From: Burkholderiales bacterium UBA4657
GTDB taxonomy: Bacteria > Pseudomonadota > Gammaproteobacteria > Burkholderiales > Burkholderiaceae_E
Assembly: GCA_002405475.1 (NCBI GenBank)
Contig: DHLX01000018.1
Span: forward strand, 62,001 to 126,000
Direction: 5' to 3'
Length of the DNA stretch: 64,000 bases
Positions within the stretch are counted from its first letter, which is position 1. The number at the start of each line of letters is the position of its first letter. The notes beneath the pieces are model-generated. The model was not told the origin of the DNA and did not search any database. It saw nothing but the letters and a program-made list of their open reading frames with translations. Positions 1 to 8,482 of the stretch are shown here, piece by piece. Position numbers and translations under genes: made by a program.

Positions 1-917
1 GGGTCAAGACGCAAAATATCTTTGCCCACTTTTTTATAAAACCCGGCGCCGGTTTTCTGACCTAAAGCGCCTTGCTGCACCAAAGCCTGCAGGGCCGGTG
101 GCGTGGCATAACTGGCAGCAAACGGGTCTTTGTCCAAAGGCAAAGTGTCCTGCATGGTTTTAATCACATGCGCCATGGTATCGAGCCCGACCACATCAGC
201 GGTACGAAAGGTGGCCGACTTGGCGCGCCCGAGCTTCGTGCCGGTCAGGTCATCGACCACGTCATAGGTCAGGCCGTATTTTTCTGCCTCTTTGATAACC
301 GCCAGAATGGAAAAAATACCAACACGGTTGGCGACAAAGTTAGGGGTGTCTTTGGCGCGCACCACGCCCTTGCCCAGGGTGCGGGTCAAAAAAGTTTCAA
401 GCTGGTCGAGTATGCCGGCTTGCGTCGCAGCCGTAGGAATCAGCTCAACCAGATGCATATAGCGCGGTGGGTTGAAAAAATGTACACCACAAAAACGCTG
501 CTTGAGCTCGGCATCAAAACCCTCACTCAAGGCCGTAATCGACAGCCCCGAAGTATTCGAGGCAAAAATGGTATGTACGCCGAGATAGGGCGTGACTTTT
601 TTATACAAGTCATGTTTCCAGTCCATGCGCTCGGCAATGGCCTCAATCACCAGGTCGCAGTCTTTGAGCCAGTTCAGATGTTCTTCATAATTCGCGGCCT
701 GGATATAAGCGGCATCGTTGGCATCGCCCAGTGGCGCCGGGTTCAATTTTTTCAGGTTCTCAATGGCTTTCAGGGCAATACCACTTTTAGGGCCTTCTTT
801 GGCCGGCAGATCAAACAAGATTACCGGTACACGCGCGTTGACACAATGCGCGGCAATTTGCGCGCCCATGACCCCGGCACCGAGCACCGCCACTTTTTTA
901 ATATGAAAATTCTGCAT
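1..917 (-). CDS. 3-hydroxyacyl-CoA dehydrogenase, C-terminus outside window
   Basis: NAD-dependent 3-hydroxyacyl-CoA dehydrogenase of beta-oxidation, oxidising 3-hydroxyacyl-CoA to 3-ketoacyl-CoA in the cytoplasm. About 305 residues are visible and the frame is still open at base 1, so the C-terminus (possibly including a hydratase domain, as in FadB-like or FadN-like proteins) is missing. The N-terminus has a Rossmann fold with GAGVMG at residues 13-18. An SNTSG segment follows, then GVHFFNPP near residue 145, which carries the catalytic His. A second domain starts with the NFVANR segment. The ATG at 917 is chosen because it lies 17 bases after the acyl-CoA dehydrogenase stop and begins directly with the Rossmann strand. 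It is probably the last gene of a tetR-acyl-CoA dehydrogenase-hydroxyacyl-CoA dehydrogenase unit. Exact family (FadB alpha or FadN type) cannot be fixed from the fragment. Confidence 0.9.
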   Translation of the reverse strand, partial: MQNFHIKKVAVLGAGVMGAQIAAHCVNARVPVILFDLPAKEGPKSGIALKAIENLKKLNPAPLGDANDAAYIQAANYEEHLNWLKDCDLVIEAIAERMDWKHDLYKKVTPYLGVHTIFASNTSGLSITALSEGFDAELKQRFCGVHFFNPPRYMHLVELIPTAATQAGILDQLETFLTRTLGKGVVRAKDTPNFVANRVGIFSILAVIKEAEKYGLTYDVVDDLTGTKLGRAKSATFRTADVVGLDTMAHVIKTMQDTLPLDKDPFAASYATPPALQALVQQGALGQKTGAGFYKKVGKDILRLD

Positions 918-934
918 GGTTTCCTCTATTTTTC

Positions 935-2725
935 TTAAAACAATTCTTGCGGCATGGCGAGCAGGTTGGCCACACCCGAACGTGCGGCACGAATGGCAAA
1001 GGCAGTCTCGGGCAGCAGGCGTTGAAAATATAAACGTGCGGTGTGCAGCTTGGCGCTATAAAACGGGTCACCGCTGTTTTGTTTATCCAGGGCAATGCGT
1101 GCCATGCGCGCAAAGAAATAGGCAAATACCAAATGCCCGCAAACGCGCAAATAATCGACCGCTGCGCCTCCTACTTCGTCCTGGCTGCCCATGGCCTTCA
1201 TGCCCAGTTCCATGGTGAGCTTGGTCACCTTGTCACCCAGGTCGGCCAGCGGGTTAATGAATTCCTGCATCTCTTCCTTGACGCCCTCTTCTTCAATGAA
1301 GTCTTGCACCAGTTTGCCAAATTTTTTCAGGCGCGCACCATTGTCCATCAAGACTTTGCGCCCCAGCAAATCGAGCGACTGAATGGTATTGGTACCTTCG
1401 TAAATCATGTTGATGCGCGCATCGCGCACAAACTGTTCCATGCCCCACTCGGCAATATAACCATGGCCGCCATAGACTTGCAGGCAATTGGAAGTCGCTA
1501 TCCAGCCGTTATCGGTCAAAAATGCCTTGGTAATCGGGGTCAGTAAAGCGAGCAGATCAGCGGCTTCTTTGCGTACTTCAGCATCGGGATGATGCAATTC
1601 ACGGTCAATTTGCAAGGCCGCAAAATACGCTAAAGCGCGCCCCCCTTCGACGTAGGCGCGCGCAGTCAATAACATCTTGCGCACGTCGGGGTGCACAATA
1701 ATCGGGTCGGCGGCTTTCTCGGGTGCTTTCACCCCTGACAGGCTACGCATCTGCAAACGGTCTTTGGCATAGACCACGGCATTCTGGTACGCCACCTCAC
1801 TCAAACCTAATGACTGCACCCCCACCGCCAGACGCGCCGCATTCATCATGACAAACATGGCTTGCAGTCCCTTGTTCGGCTCGCCCACCAGCCAGCCTTG
1901 GGCGCCGTCCAGATACATCTGACAGGTGGCATTGGCATGAATGCCCATTTTGTGCTCGATGCCATTGCAATGAATAGGGTTGCGCGCACCCAGACTGCCA
2001 TCGGGCTGGGGTAAAAATTTCGGCACAACAAACAGCGAAATACCTTTGCTACCAGCAGGCGCATCGGGCAGACGTGCCAGCACCAGATGCACGATATTGA
2101 CCGCCATATCGTGCTCACCCGAACTGATGAAAATCTTTTGCCCGCTGAGGCGATAACTGCCATCGTCGCTGGGTTCGGCTTTGGTGCGCAGCAAGCCCAG
2201 GTCTGTACCGCAATGCGGCTCGGTCAGACACATGGTGCCGGTCCATTCGCCCGAGGTCAGTTTCGGTAAATACAGCGTCTTTTGTTCTTCGGTACCGTGC
2301 GCGTGCAGACATTCATAAGCGCCGTGCGTCAGACCGGGGTACATGGTCCAGGCCTGGTTAGCCGCATTGGCCATCTCAAAAAAAACCTGATTCAAGGTCT
2401 GCGGCAAACCCTGTCCGCCATATTCGGGTTCGCAGGCCAGCGCTGCCCAACCGCCTTCAATGTATTGCTGATATGCTTGTTTGAAGCCCTGGGGCGTTGT
2501 TACGGTCTGGGTATTTTTATCATGCTGACAACCCTGTTCATCCCCCGGCTTGTTCAGCGGAAAAATGACTTCCTCGCAAAATTTGGCGCCTTGTTCCAGT
2601 ACCGCATTGACCGTATCAGCATCGACTTCGGCAAAGCGCGGCATGTGCTGAAACTCGTCTTGCACCTTCAGCACTTCGTGCAGTACGAACTGCATATCGC
2701 GTAGCGGGGCGTGGTATTGCGGCAT
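935..2725 (-). CDS. acyl-CoA dehydrogenase (long C-terminal-extended type)
   Basis: FAD-dependent acyl-CoA dehydrogenase, the first step of fatty-acid beta-oxidation. At 596 residues it is longer than the ~380-residue short-chain enzymes and matches the group carrying an extra C-terminal helical domain. Visible motifs: CLTEPHCGTDLG in the middle domain, ISSGEHD, and YEGTNTIQ near residue 440, where the Glu is the expected catalytic base. Start ATG is preceded by CAGGAG. It lies 13 bases after the TetR gene and 17 bases before the hydroxyacyl-CoA dehydrogenase, so the three are probably co-transcribed and regulated by that TetR protein through the palindrome at 3401-3414 (inference). Confidence 0.93.
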   Translation of the reverse strand: MPQYHAPLRDMQFVLHEVLKVQDEFQHMPRFAEVDADTVNAVLEQGAKFCEEVIFPLNKPGDEQGCQHDKNTQTVTTPQGFKQAYQQYIEGGWAALACEPEYGGQGLPQTLNQVFFEMANAANQAWTMYPGLTHGAYECLHAHGTEEQKTLYLPKLTSGEWTGTMCLTEPHCGTDLGLLRTKAEPSDDGSYRLSGQKIFISSGEHDMAVNIVHLVLARLPDAPAGSKGISLFVVPKFLPQPDGSLGARNPIHCNGIEHKMGIHANATCQMYLDGAQGWLVGEPNKGLQAMFVMMNAARLAVGVQSLGLSEVAYQNAVVYAKDRLQMRSLSGVKAPEKAADPIIVHPDVRKMLLTARAYVEGGRALAYFAALQIDRELHHPDAEVRKEAADLLALLTPITKAFLTDNGWIATSNCLQVYGGHGYIAEWGMEQFVRDARINMIYEGTNTIQSLDLLGRKVLMDNGARLKKFGKLVQDFIEEEGVKEEMQEFINPLADLGDKVTKLTMELGMKAMGSQDEVGGAAVDYLRVCGHLVFAYFFARMARIALDKQNSGDPFYSAKLHTARLYFQRLLPETAFAIRAARSGVANLLAMPQELF

Positions 2726-2738
2726 GGTCGTCTCCTGT

Positions 2739-3386
2739 TCAGGTCACTTTTTGGATTTGGTGTTCAGGGTGCGTCCGATGGTCTTGTATCAATCGGGCGA
2801 AGGCGCGTGTGGCGCGATGGGCACTGTCATCACTGCGCATCAGGCGGGCATCATGATGCAATCCCAGCATGATGCCGTACATTTCAAACACCAGCTGATC
2901 AGGGTCAGTAGAAAAATGCAGATGCTTTTCCTGTACGGCCTGAGTCACAGCGCGATGCAGGGCAGCACGCCACAAGGCAATGGTGCTGACCAGCTCTTCA
3001 CGTACTGCGCCCGGGCGGTCGTCATAGTCCACCGCGCCCGACATATAGATGCAATCCTGCGGAATCTCGACCTCGCTCACATGCGCCACCCATAGGGTGA
3101 ACAAGGTTTGCAGACGCCGTAAGCCGCGCGGCTGTTTCAGTGCGGGCAGAAAAACCTGGGCTTCGAAGCGGCGGTGATATTCGCGCAGCGTAGCTATCTG
3201 CAACTCTTCACGCGAGCCGAAATGGGCGAATACGCCCGACTTGCTCATGCCGGTACATGCCGCTATAGCGCCTATGGTCAAACCTTCCAGGCCTTCGCGC
3301 GCGGCCAAAGACAGCGCCGCTTCCAGAATGACGGCGCGGGTTTGCTCGCCCTTGGTTTTACGCTCTGTGCTCGTACCCACCAGCAT
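2739..3386 (-). CDS. TetR/AcrR-family transcriptional regulator
   Basis: TetR-type repressor, 215 residues. The N-terminal helix-turn-helix is clear: TRAVILEAAL, then GLEGLTIGAIAACTGMSKSGVFAHFGSREEL, followed by a divergent ligand-binding helical domain. I chose the ATG at 3386 because GAGG sits 6-7 bases upstream; a GTG at 3398 would add four residues. It is the first gene of a unit with acyl-CoA dehydrogenase and hydroxyacyl-CoA dehydrogenase, so a fatty-acyl or acyl-CoA effector is plausible (inference from context). A 14-bp perfect palindrome just upstream is the likely site of autoregulation. Confidence 0.9.
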   Translation of the reverse strand: MLVGTSTERKTKGEQTRAVILEAALSLAAREGLEGLTIGAIAACTGMSKSGVFAHFGSREELQIATLREYHRRFEAQVFLPALKQPRGLRRLQTLFTLWVAHVSEVEIPQDCIYMSGAVDYDDRPGAVREELVSTIALWRAALHRAVTQAVQEKHLHFSTDPDQLVFEMYGIMLGLHHDARLMRSDDSAHRATRAFARLIQDHRTHPEHQIQKVT

Positions 3387-3400
3387 TGAAGGCCTCACTA

Positions 3401-3414
3401 AACGAACGTTCGTT
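3401..3414. promoter_or_regulatory. palindromic TetR operator
   Basis: AACGAACGTTCGTT is a perfect 14-bp palindrome 15 bases upstream of the TetR start codon. Palindromes of this kind with CGAACG half sites are typical TetR-family operators. Its position suggests autoregulation of the beta-oxidation unit. Confidence 0.7.
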
Positions 3415-3459
3415 CATATTTCAGGGCTACAGTATGCCGATTCCGGCACTGCGTCAAGC

Positions 3460-3541
3460 GTCTGATTAGAGCGGCTTTTCCAATCCAACTTTCAGTCAGC
3501 GCCACCACGCCAGCGGTTGAGTTCACGGCGCTGTTTTTTAG
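3460..3541 (-). repeat. hslR 3'-end direct repeat, copy A (att-like)
   Basis: First of three direct copies of the last ~51 bases of hslR (others at 5358-5439 and 9491-9541). The core 3491-3541, read on the minus strand, encodes a tail like that of HslR, ending in RGGAD and a stop, but no upstream hslR body is attached. The stretch 3460-3490 is also shared with copy B (about 8 differences over 82 bases between A and B) but not with copy C. It reads as an attachment-site scar left by an element integrating at the hslR 3' end. Confidence 0.75.
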
Positions 3542-3598
3542 CCCTCGGACACACCCGCCAAAGCGCTATGGTCTCTTGAGTTAGGATGGAGGGCGCCG

Positions 3599-3745
3599 AT
3601 GCTGCTTTTAATCAGTGATGCGAACATCTTGATGGACAAAAACCGCAAAGGTAGGAGCTTGAGTTTCGAGGCCGAGGCTCAAGATCGCCGGTCTGATGCG
3701 GCGAAATACACACTTGAGGTCAGAAGTGTGCCTGCATCACATTGA
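3599..3745 (+). pseudogene. N-terminal stump of a PIN-domain toxin
   Basis: A 48-codon frame opening with MLLLISDANILMD, which matches the first beta strand and first catalytic Asp region of PIN-domain (VapC-like) toxins. GGAGGG lies 7 bases upstream of the ATG, an excellent ribosome binding site. After about 13 residues the frame no longer resembles a PIN domain and it stops after 48 codons, so only the gene start survives. The last nine bases overlap the 3' end of abiEii on the other strand. I infer a toxin gene cut during rearrangement of the element between repeats A and B. Confidence 0.5.
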
Positions 3746-4699
3746 ATTCAGATGCTTTCCGATTCGGTTAAGTATCTGGTCGAAATCCGGCTGTCCTTGG
3801 TAGTAGAGCGCAGAGGATTTTTTGTATTCCCGAGCAAAAAGATCGCGCTGCTCAGAATCGTTGAGAGTGAAGGCTGGATTCTTGGCGATCACCAATTCAT
3901 CACCAGATCGAAAGCGTTGCACTTTTCGGTCCTGATACGCCTGCTCCTTCATGAAATCCTGAACTTCGGGTAGATCGAGCAAGCAATACACGTCGTAGTA
4001 GTGGCGCAAAAAGTTGCCGGGAAATTTTTGAGACTCAGCTAAACGGCGGTACTTGGTCGAGATGGTTTGGAGCTTCTCGACGAACGTGTATGTCGGCGCG
4101 TAGCAGGGCACATCGGTGGCACGGTTGTCGACAACTTGAACGCCGCGGCTCATCGCGAAATCTAAAGCCCAAGAGGAGATGGTGACGGGTCGGTTGGGAG
4201 CGGTATCGTCGAATCCCAGTTCCAACAGGATGCCATCTTTCAAACCAGTGACGCTGGCTGCGCGGGGTGAGTAGACGAGCCGAATGCCTGCGTTGCGCAT
4301 TTTTTCGTCGTCAAAGAAGGTATCCCGCTCAACATTGTCGATGCCAGGGATGCGGATGCGTTTTGACAACTCATCGTAATAAGCACGCCGCGAATCGATG
4401 TGAGCAGGTTTGTCCTGGTTGCGTCCTGTTTTGACATCCATGTCAGCAGGTGGCTCAATACGGATGTCAATGTCTTCTGAAAATCGATGGATGACTCCGA
4501 AGCCTTTGGATAGTGAAGTGCCACCCTTTAATTCGAACACAAAGCCTTGAGCCTGGAGTCCCCACAGGCTGTGCATGATCCAGTAGTCTTTTTCAACCAA
4601 CATTGGGTCGAGTGCACGGTCATTTGCGACAACCGCAAGCAATTGATCGAAGTCACGTCGTTGGTGAAGAAAGTCAGCCACCGACCCACTCCCGAACAC
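3737..4699 (-). CDS. abiEii: AbiEii-type nucleotidyltransferase toxin
   Basis: Toxin of a type IV AbiE abortive-infection system (DUF1814/nucleotidyltransferase fold). The signature is present: EKDYW at residues 36-40, GGTSLSKGF at 59-67 and SEDIDI at 74-79, giving the GS...DxD metal-binding pattern. Length (320 residues with the first in-frame GTG) is normal for the family. It overlaps the upstream abiEi by 26 bases, the usual arrangement for coupled antitoxin-toxin translation. The start is uncertain because only GTG codons are available near the overlap. It lies between repeat copies A and B, so it is probably cargo of an inserted element. Known AbiE systems stop phage growth by toxin action; this copy looks intact. 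Confidence 0.88.
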   Translation of the reverse strand: MFGSGSVADFLHQRRDFDQLLAVVANDRALDPMLVEKDYWIMHSLWGLQAQGFVFELKGGTSLSKGFGVIHRFSEDIDIRIEPPADMDVKTGRNQDKPAHIDSRRAYYDELSKRIRIPGIDNVERDTFFDDEKMRNAGIRLVYSPRAASVTGLKDGILLELGFDDTAPNRPVTISSWALDFAMSRGVQVVDNRATDVPCYAPTYTFVEKLQTISTKYRRLAESQKFPGNFLRHYYDVYCLLDLPEVQDFMKEQAYQDRKVQRFRSGDELVIAKNPAFTLNDSEQRDLFAREYKKSSALYYQGQPDFDQILNRIGKHLNSM

Positions 4700-5285
4700 G
4701 TTTGCGAGTGGCCATATTGCCGTAGCTATCCAATGCCTCTTGGAGTCGGGATTGGTTAAAAGACACTAGTTTAGTGCGCGCCTGGCTGAGCACCGCGTCA
4801 CGGTCTTCGGCCAATTCGTCTAAGTTGTTCAGCAAGTCCACATACAGAAACTCGGGCGTCAGTTTTTTGGGGAAGCGCGGCTTCACCCGGAAATTAAACT
4901 GTCGGTTGCCCAGTCTGAAAACGCCATGACGTTTGTGGTTATAGACCAGTGTGCTGTTGTAGAGCTGGGTGGTGCCTAGACCTACCGTGTTGTATGAAGA
5001 CGGAGAAAACACCAAAAAATCCTTGTCACGCAGAAATCCGCTCACCACCTGTTCGTCAGTGGGTGGCAAGGGACCAAAGTTCGATTGCTTTGGTACGTAG
5101 TAAAGCCCCTGAGCCAGTTTTTTGAGCAACCCAGTCGACACCAGTTCATTCAGATGCCGATCAACTGCATTACTCAGGCGAGCGAGATCCTCACGCCGGT
5201 AGACACGGCCGGCCTGCAGCTCATCCGCAAGGCGCGCAGTGGCACCCCTTAGGGGAGGCGATAATAGTGTGTCGGCTGCTAACAT
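4674..5285 (-). CDS. abiEi: AbiEi-type antitoxin / winged-helix autorepressor
   Basis: Cognate antitoxin of the AbiE pair, 203 residues. The N-terminal winged helix-turn-helix is visible as RREDLARLSNAVDRHLNELV, then GLLKKLAQGLYYVPK with the typical wing. The C-terminal antitoxin domain carries the FSPSSYN and LGTTQLYN segments. Members of this family bind inverted repeats in their own promoter and repress the operon. The promoter would lie in 5286-5357, where I could not define a convincing repeat. It is upstream of and overlapping abiEii. Confidence 0.87.
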   Translation of the reverse strand: MLAADTLLSPPLRGATARLADELQAGRVYRREDLARLSNAVDRHLNELVSTGLLKKLAQGLYYVPKQSNFGPLPPTDEQVVSGFLRDKDFLVFSPSSYNTVGLGTTQLYNSTLVYNHKRHGVFRLGNRQFNFRVKPRFPKKLTPEFLYVDLLNNLDELAEDRDAVLSQARTKLVSFNQSRLQEALDSYGNMATRKRVREWVGG

Positions 5286-5357
5286 GGATGTTTTTTCATT
5301 TAAAATTCATGCATTTTAGCGCTTGTTGCCCGACGTGTCACCCCCCTTCATTTGAGT

Positions 5358-5439
5358 GTCTGATGAGAGCGGCTTTTCCAACCCAACTTTCAGTCAGCAC
5401 CACCACGCCAGCGGTTGAGTTCGCGGGGCTCTTTTTTCA
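5358..5439 (-). repeat. hslR 3'-end direct repeat, copy B (att-like)
   Basis: Second direct copy, core 5389-5439, extended homology to copy A over 5358-5390. Read on the minus strand it encodes an HslR-like tail ending in RGGAD and stop. It separates the AbiE unit from the LysR/dtnK unit, and the last bases contribute the stop codon of the LysR gene. Two units divided by a third repeat copy are what tandem integration at one site would leave. Confidence 0.75.
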
Positions 5440-6327
5440 GAAGGCATCTCTTGTGACCAGAGGGGATAGTTCCTCCTGCAGCCATTGTGCAAACTCAAGC
5501 TCAATGCCATGGAGTTCGTTTGTCCCCAGCCAAATCAAACCGTAGTAACTACCATCAGGATCAAAACCTAAAGGTGCAGCAAGACGGCCGCGTTCGATGT
5601 CATCCGTTGCAAGTACAAGTGGACTGAGTGCCACCCCTAACCCCGCGGATGCCGCTTCAACAATCAATGCGTGATGGTCGTAGTAGCGGATATCTGTAGG
5701 TCGTTGTACTGAGGAGTGAGACGTCAGCCATTGCGCCCATGCATCAGGTCGGGTTTTTGAACCGAGAGCGCGGTATTGGCCATCCACAAATGTGGAAACC
5801 AAGTCTGGCCGCATGACTGGCCCAACCCTTTCTGCAAAAAGTCGCTTGACGCTCCATGCCTCTGGCACTGGGAAATCTAACCGTCGAATTGCGAGATTGA
5901 CACGATCTTTACGAAAATCAATAGGCCCACCACCCACAGAGAGATGAACGGCGAAGGTTGGGTGATTTTCTTGAAAGTTTGCCAGTCTTGGAATAAGCCA
6001 TCTCATGGCCACTGAGAACTCACAGGAGAGCACGATGATTTGTTGCTCCACGCTGCTTGCACGCAAATTCTGCACGGTGGTTGCCAATTCACCGAAGAAC
6101 CGCCCCAAGGTAAGGTTCAATGTTTCACCTGCTGAAGTAAGGCGCAGTCCCCGCCCATTTTTCTCAAACAACTTGACCCCGATGTTATCGGCAAGTTTAG
6201 TGATGCGACGACTGACCGCGCCGTGCGTCAGTGCAAGCGAGTCTGCAGCCAATCGCACTGAGCCTAGGCGCGCAGTCGCTTCAAATGCACGCAGATCGTC
6301 GAGTGAAGGAATGTCAGAACGCTTCAT
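5437..6327 (-). CDS. LysR-family transcriptional regulator (GcvA-like)
   Basis: LysR-type regulator of 296 residues. The N-terminal HTH reads SLDDLRAFEATARLGSVRLAA then LTHGAVSRRITKLADNIGVKLFEKNGRGLRLTSAG, as in the GcvA group; an effector-binding domain follows. I use the ATG at 6327; a TTG three codons upstream is the alternative. It diverges from dtnK across ~75 bases, so it most likely controls the dtnK-pdxA2 cassette. Its stop codon lies inside repeat copy B, so the gene end may have been set by the insertion junction. Length is nonetheless normal for the family. Confidence 0.9.
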   Translation of the reverse strand: MKRSDIPSLDDLRAFEATARLGSVRLAADSLALTHGAVSRRITKLADNIGVKLFEKNGRGLRLTSAGETLNLTLGRFFGELATTVQNLRASSVEQQIIVLSCEFSVAMRWLIPRLANFQENHPTFAVHLSVGGGPIDFRKDRVNLAIRRLDFPVPEAWSVKRLFAERVGPVMRPDLVSTFVDGQYRALGSKTRPDAWAQWLTSHSSVQRPTDIRYYDHHALIVEAASAGLGVALSPLVLATDDIERGRLAAPLGFDPDGSYYGLIWLGTNELHGIELEFAQWLQEELSPLVTRDAF

Positions 6328-6402
6328 TTGTGACAATATATCACCAATAAATAGCAGGAAATATCGCTTTTATTTGAGAGAGAGAGTTTTGATAATTGAT
6401 TC

Positions 6403-7464
6403 ATGGACACCGATCAATTACCCAAAATAGCAATCCTCGCTGATGACCTAACAAGTGCGGCTGATGGTGCTGCCCCTTTCGTTGCCCGTGGCCTGATGGC
6501 TTGGATTGGGAGAGGAGATATTCCACGTCAAACGGCTGCGGTCATCTCTGTCAATAGCGGATCGCGCTCAGCTTCTGCGAAACAAGCATCCAAGGTTGTT
6601 GCCAAGTTAACAGCCCAACTTGCCAAATGCCCACTACTTTATAAAACGGTGGATTCCACATTAAGGGGGCACATAGAAAAGGAGCTTGAAGCGTGCTTCA
6701 AGGCAAGTGGTCGAAGATCGCTGGTGTTTGCACCGGCCTTTCCAGAAGCTGGTCGAACCACTGTAAATGGCATTCAACTTGTTCACGGTATCCCGGTAGC
6801 ACAGAGTGTATACGGGAACGATCCAGTTCACCCTGCAAAGCATTCCGCGCTAGTGGAGTTGATTCCAAGTTGCGTGAAGAACGTCACACTCCTCGATGCA
6901 TTAACGCAGGCAGAACTCGACACCCAGATAGCCTCTATTGAAGATCCAGATTCGGTTTTATGGGTGGGTTCACCCGGTATGGCATTGGCTTTGTCACGAC
7001 GGTTTATGCCCACTGCACTTTCTTCGTTGTCGCTGGATGGAATTCGTAGCGATGTTTTGATTGTGATTGGAAGTGCTAATCCCCGCAGTCATCGTCAAGC
7101 AGACCTTGTGCCATCCACGGAGGGTGTCAAGTTGTTGCGTGGACCCATCGTGCGCATGAGCGATTCTGCACAAGTGCTTCGCGATCTTGCAGAAAACGCT
7201 GTGCGAGAGCTGGAAACCCCCCGCTTCGGAGCATTGATTGCTACAGGTGGAGACACCATGGTAGCCATTCTGGATCGTCTGCACGTTCGTGAATTTGAAA
7301 TTCTGCAAGAGCTAGCCCCCGGCTTTCCGTTGGGGTATGCCCACCTCGAAGACGGACGCCCACTCCTCCTTGCAATGAAGGCAGGCGGGTTTGGAGACAA
7401 CGACGTTTTGGTAAATGCTGTGATGCAAATACGCCGTTCCACTCATCTCGTACAAAAGGACTGA
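6403..7464 (+). CDS. dtnK: four-carbon acid sugar kinase (DUF1537 family, DtnK-like)
   Basis: ATP-dependent kinase of the DUF1537 family, which phosphorylates threonate or erythronate at the 4-OH. Visible segments: ILADDLTSAADGAAPF at the N-terminus (substrate domain), KTVDSTLRGHIEKEL, APAFPEAGRTTVNG, then a C-terminal nucleotide-binding domain with VIGSANPRSHRQ and GALIATGGDT. At 353 residues it is shorter than the ~420 usual for the family, but both domains are present. The pairing with pdxA2 two bases downstream matches the D-threonate pathway (DtnK then PdxA2, giving dihydroxyacetone phosphate and CO2). No sugar-acid dehydrogenase or transporter is nearby, which argues for D-threonate rather than L-threonate or erythronate. 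Specificity is inferred from context only. Confidence 0.85.
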   Translation: MDTDQLPKIAILADDLTSAADGAAPFVARGLMAWIGRGDIPRQTAAVISVNSGSRSASAKQASKVVAKLTAQLAKCPLLYKTVDSTLRGHIEKELEACFKASGRRSLVFAPAFPEAGRTTVNGIQLVHGIPVAQSVYGNDPVHPAKHSALVELIPSCVKNVTLLDALTQAELDTQIASIEDPDSVLWVGSPGMALALSRRFMPTALSSLSLDGIRSDVLIVIGSANPRSHRQADLVPSTEGVKLLRGPIVRMSDSAQVLRDLAENAVRELETPRFGALIATGGDTMVAILDRLHVREFEILQELAPGFPLGYAHLEDGRPLLLAMKAGGFGDNDVLVNAVMQIRRSTHLVQKD

Positions 7465-7466
7465 CT

Positions 7467-8468
7467 ATGAAAAATATTTCCCCTCCACTGGCCATCACTA
7501 TGGGAGATGGATCCGGCATCGGTCCAGAAATTGTGGTCAAAACACTTGCTATGGAGGGCGAGCGTGCAGTTGTATTTGGTAGTTACGTAGTCATGCTAGA
7601 TACCGTGCGTCGTCTTGGATTAAACATGGATGTTCGACGCATCAATGCCCCCTATGAGGCGCTATTTCAATCGCAGGTCATAGAGGTTGTTGAAACAACA
7701 AAAATTAAGGAACCACCCACTATGGGAAAGGTAAATGCGATTGCTGGTCAAGCAGCTTTTGATTCAATTGTTGCAGCGATCGCGGCAGCAAAGTCTGGAG
7801 TGGTGAGTGGAATTGTTACTGCGCCGATAAATAAGGAGGCGATGGGCATTGCGGGCATCCGTTACCCCGGCCATACAGAGATTCTCGCCGATTACAGCGG
7901 CTCACAACGTGTTGCGATGATGCTGGTGAACGATGACATTCGTACAGTGCTTGTGACGATTCACATGTCATTGCGTAACGCTATTGAGCGAGCTGACTTT
8001 AACGCTCAGTTGAGTGCCATCCGACTTGCACATGAGGGGGGAAAGGCATTGGGAATCAAGGCCCCACGGATTGGGGTTGCGGGGCTGAACCCTCATGCTG
8101 GAGAAGGAGGCCTGTTTGGTGATGAAGAAATCAAGATCATTCAACCCGCAGTTGAGGCGGCACGCCTGGAGGGTATTGATGTGAGTGGCCCATATCCTGG
8201 AGATACGGTCTACATGCAAGCACGTAAAGGCCGGTTTGATGTGGTTGTGGCTCAGTACCACGATCAAGGTTTAATTCCCGTGAAATACCTTGGCATCGAG
8301 AAGGGCGTGAACATTACCTTAGGTCTTCCCTTCGTTCGTACAAGCCCGGATCACGGTACAGCGTTTGATATTGCAGGGCTAGGTATTGCAGATCACTCCA
8401 GCTTATGTGCGGCGCTTGCATATGCCAAGCGTCTGTTGGCATCACAAACCATGACTAACTCAATCTGA
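7467..8468 (+). CDS. pdxA2: 4-phospho-D-threonate dehydrogenase-like protein (PdxA2)
   Basis: PdxA-family NAD-dependent dehydrogenase/decarboxylase of 333 residues. Metal-ligand and substrate motifs are intact: MGDGSGIGPEI at the N-terminus, YPGHTEILAD, NPHAGEGGLFGDEE, YHDQGLIPVKYLG and TSPDHGTAFDIAG. Family members act either in pyridoxine synthesis (PdxA, on 4-phosphohydroxy-L-threonine) or in sugar-acid catabolism (PdxA2, on phosphorylated threonate or erythronate). Its position directly behind a DUF1537 kinase supports the catabolic PdxA2 role. AAGGA lies upstream of the ATG. It is likely co-transcribed with dtnK and the following TIM-barrel gene. Confidence 0.86.
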   Translation: MKNISPPLAITMGDGSGIGPEIVVKTLAMEGERAVVFGSYVVMLDTVRRLGLNMDVRRINAPYEALFQSQVIEVVETTKIKEPPTMGKVNAIAGQAAFDSIVAAIAAAKSGVVSGIVTAPINKEAMGIAGIRYPGHTEILADYSGSQRVAMMLVNDDIRTVLVTIHMSLRNAIERADFNAQLSAIRLAHEGGKALGIKAPRIGVAGLNPHAGEGGLFGDEEIKIIQPAVEAARLEGIDVSGPYPGDTVYMQARKGRFDVVVAQYHDQGLIPVKYLGIEKGVNITLGLPFVRTSPDHGTAFDIAGLGIADHSSLCAALAYAKRLLASQTMTNSI

Positions 8469-8482
8469 AAGGAAAATCTTAT

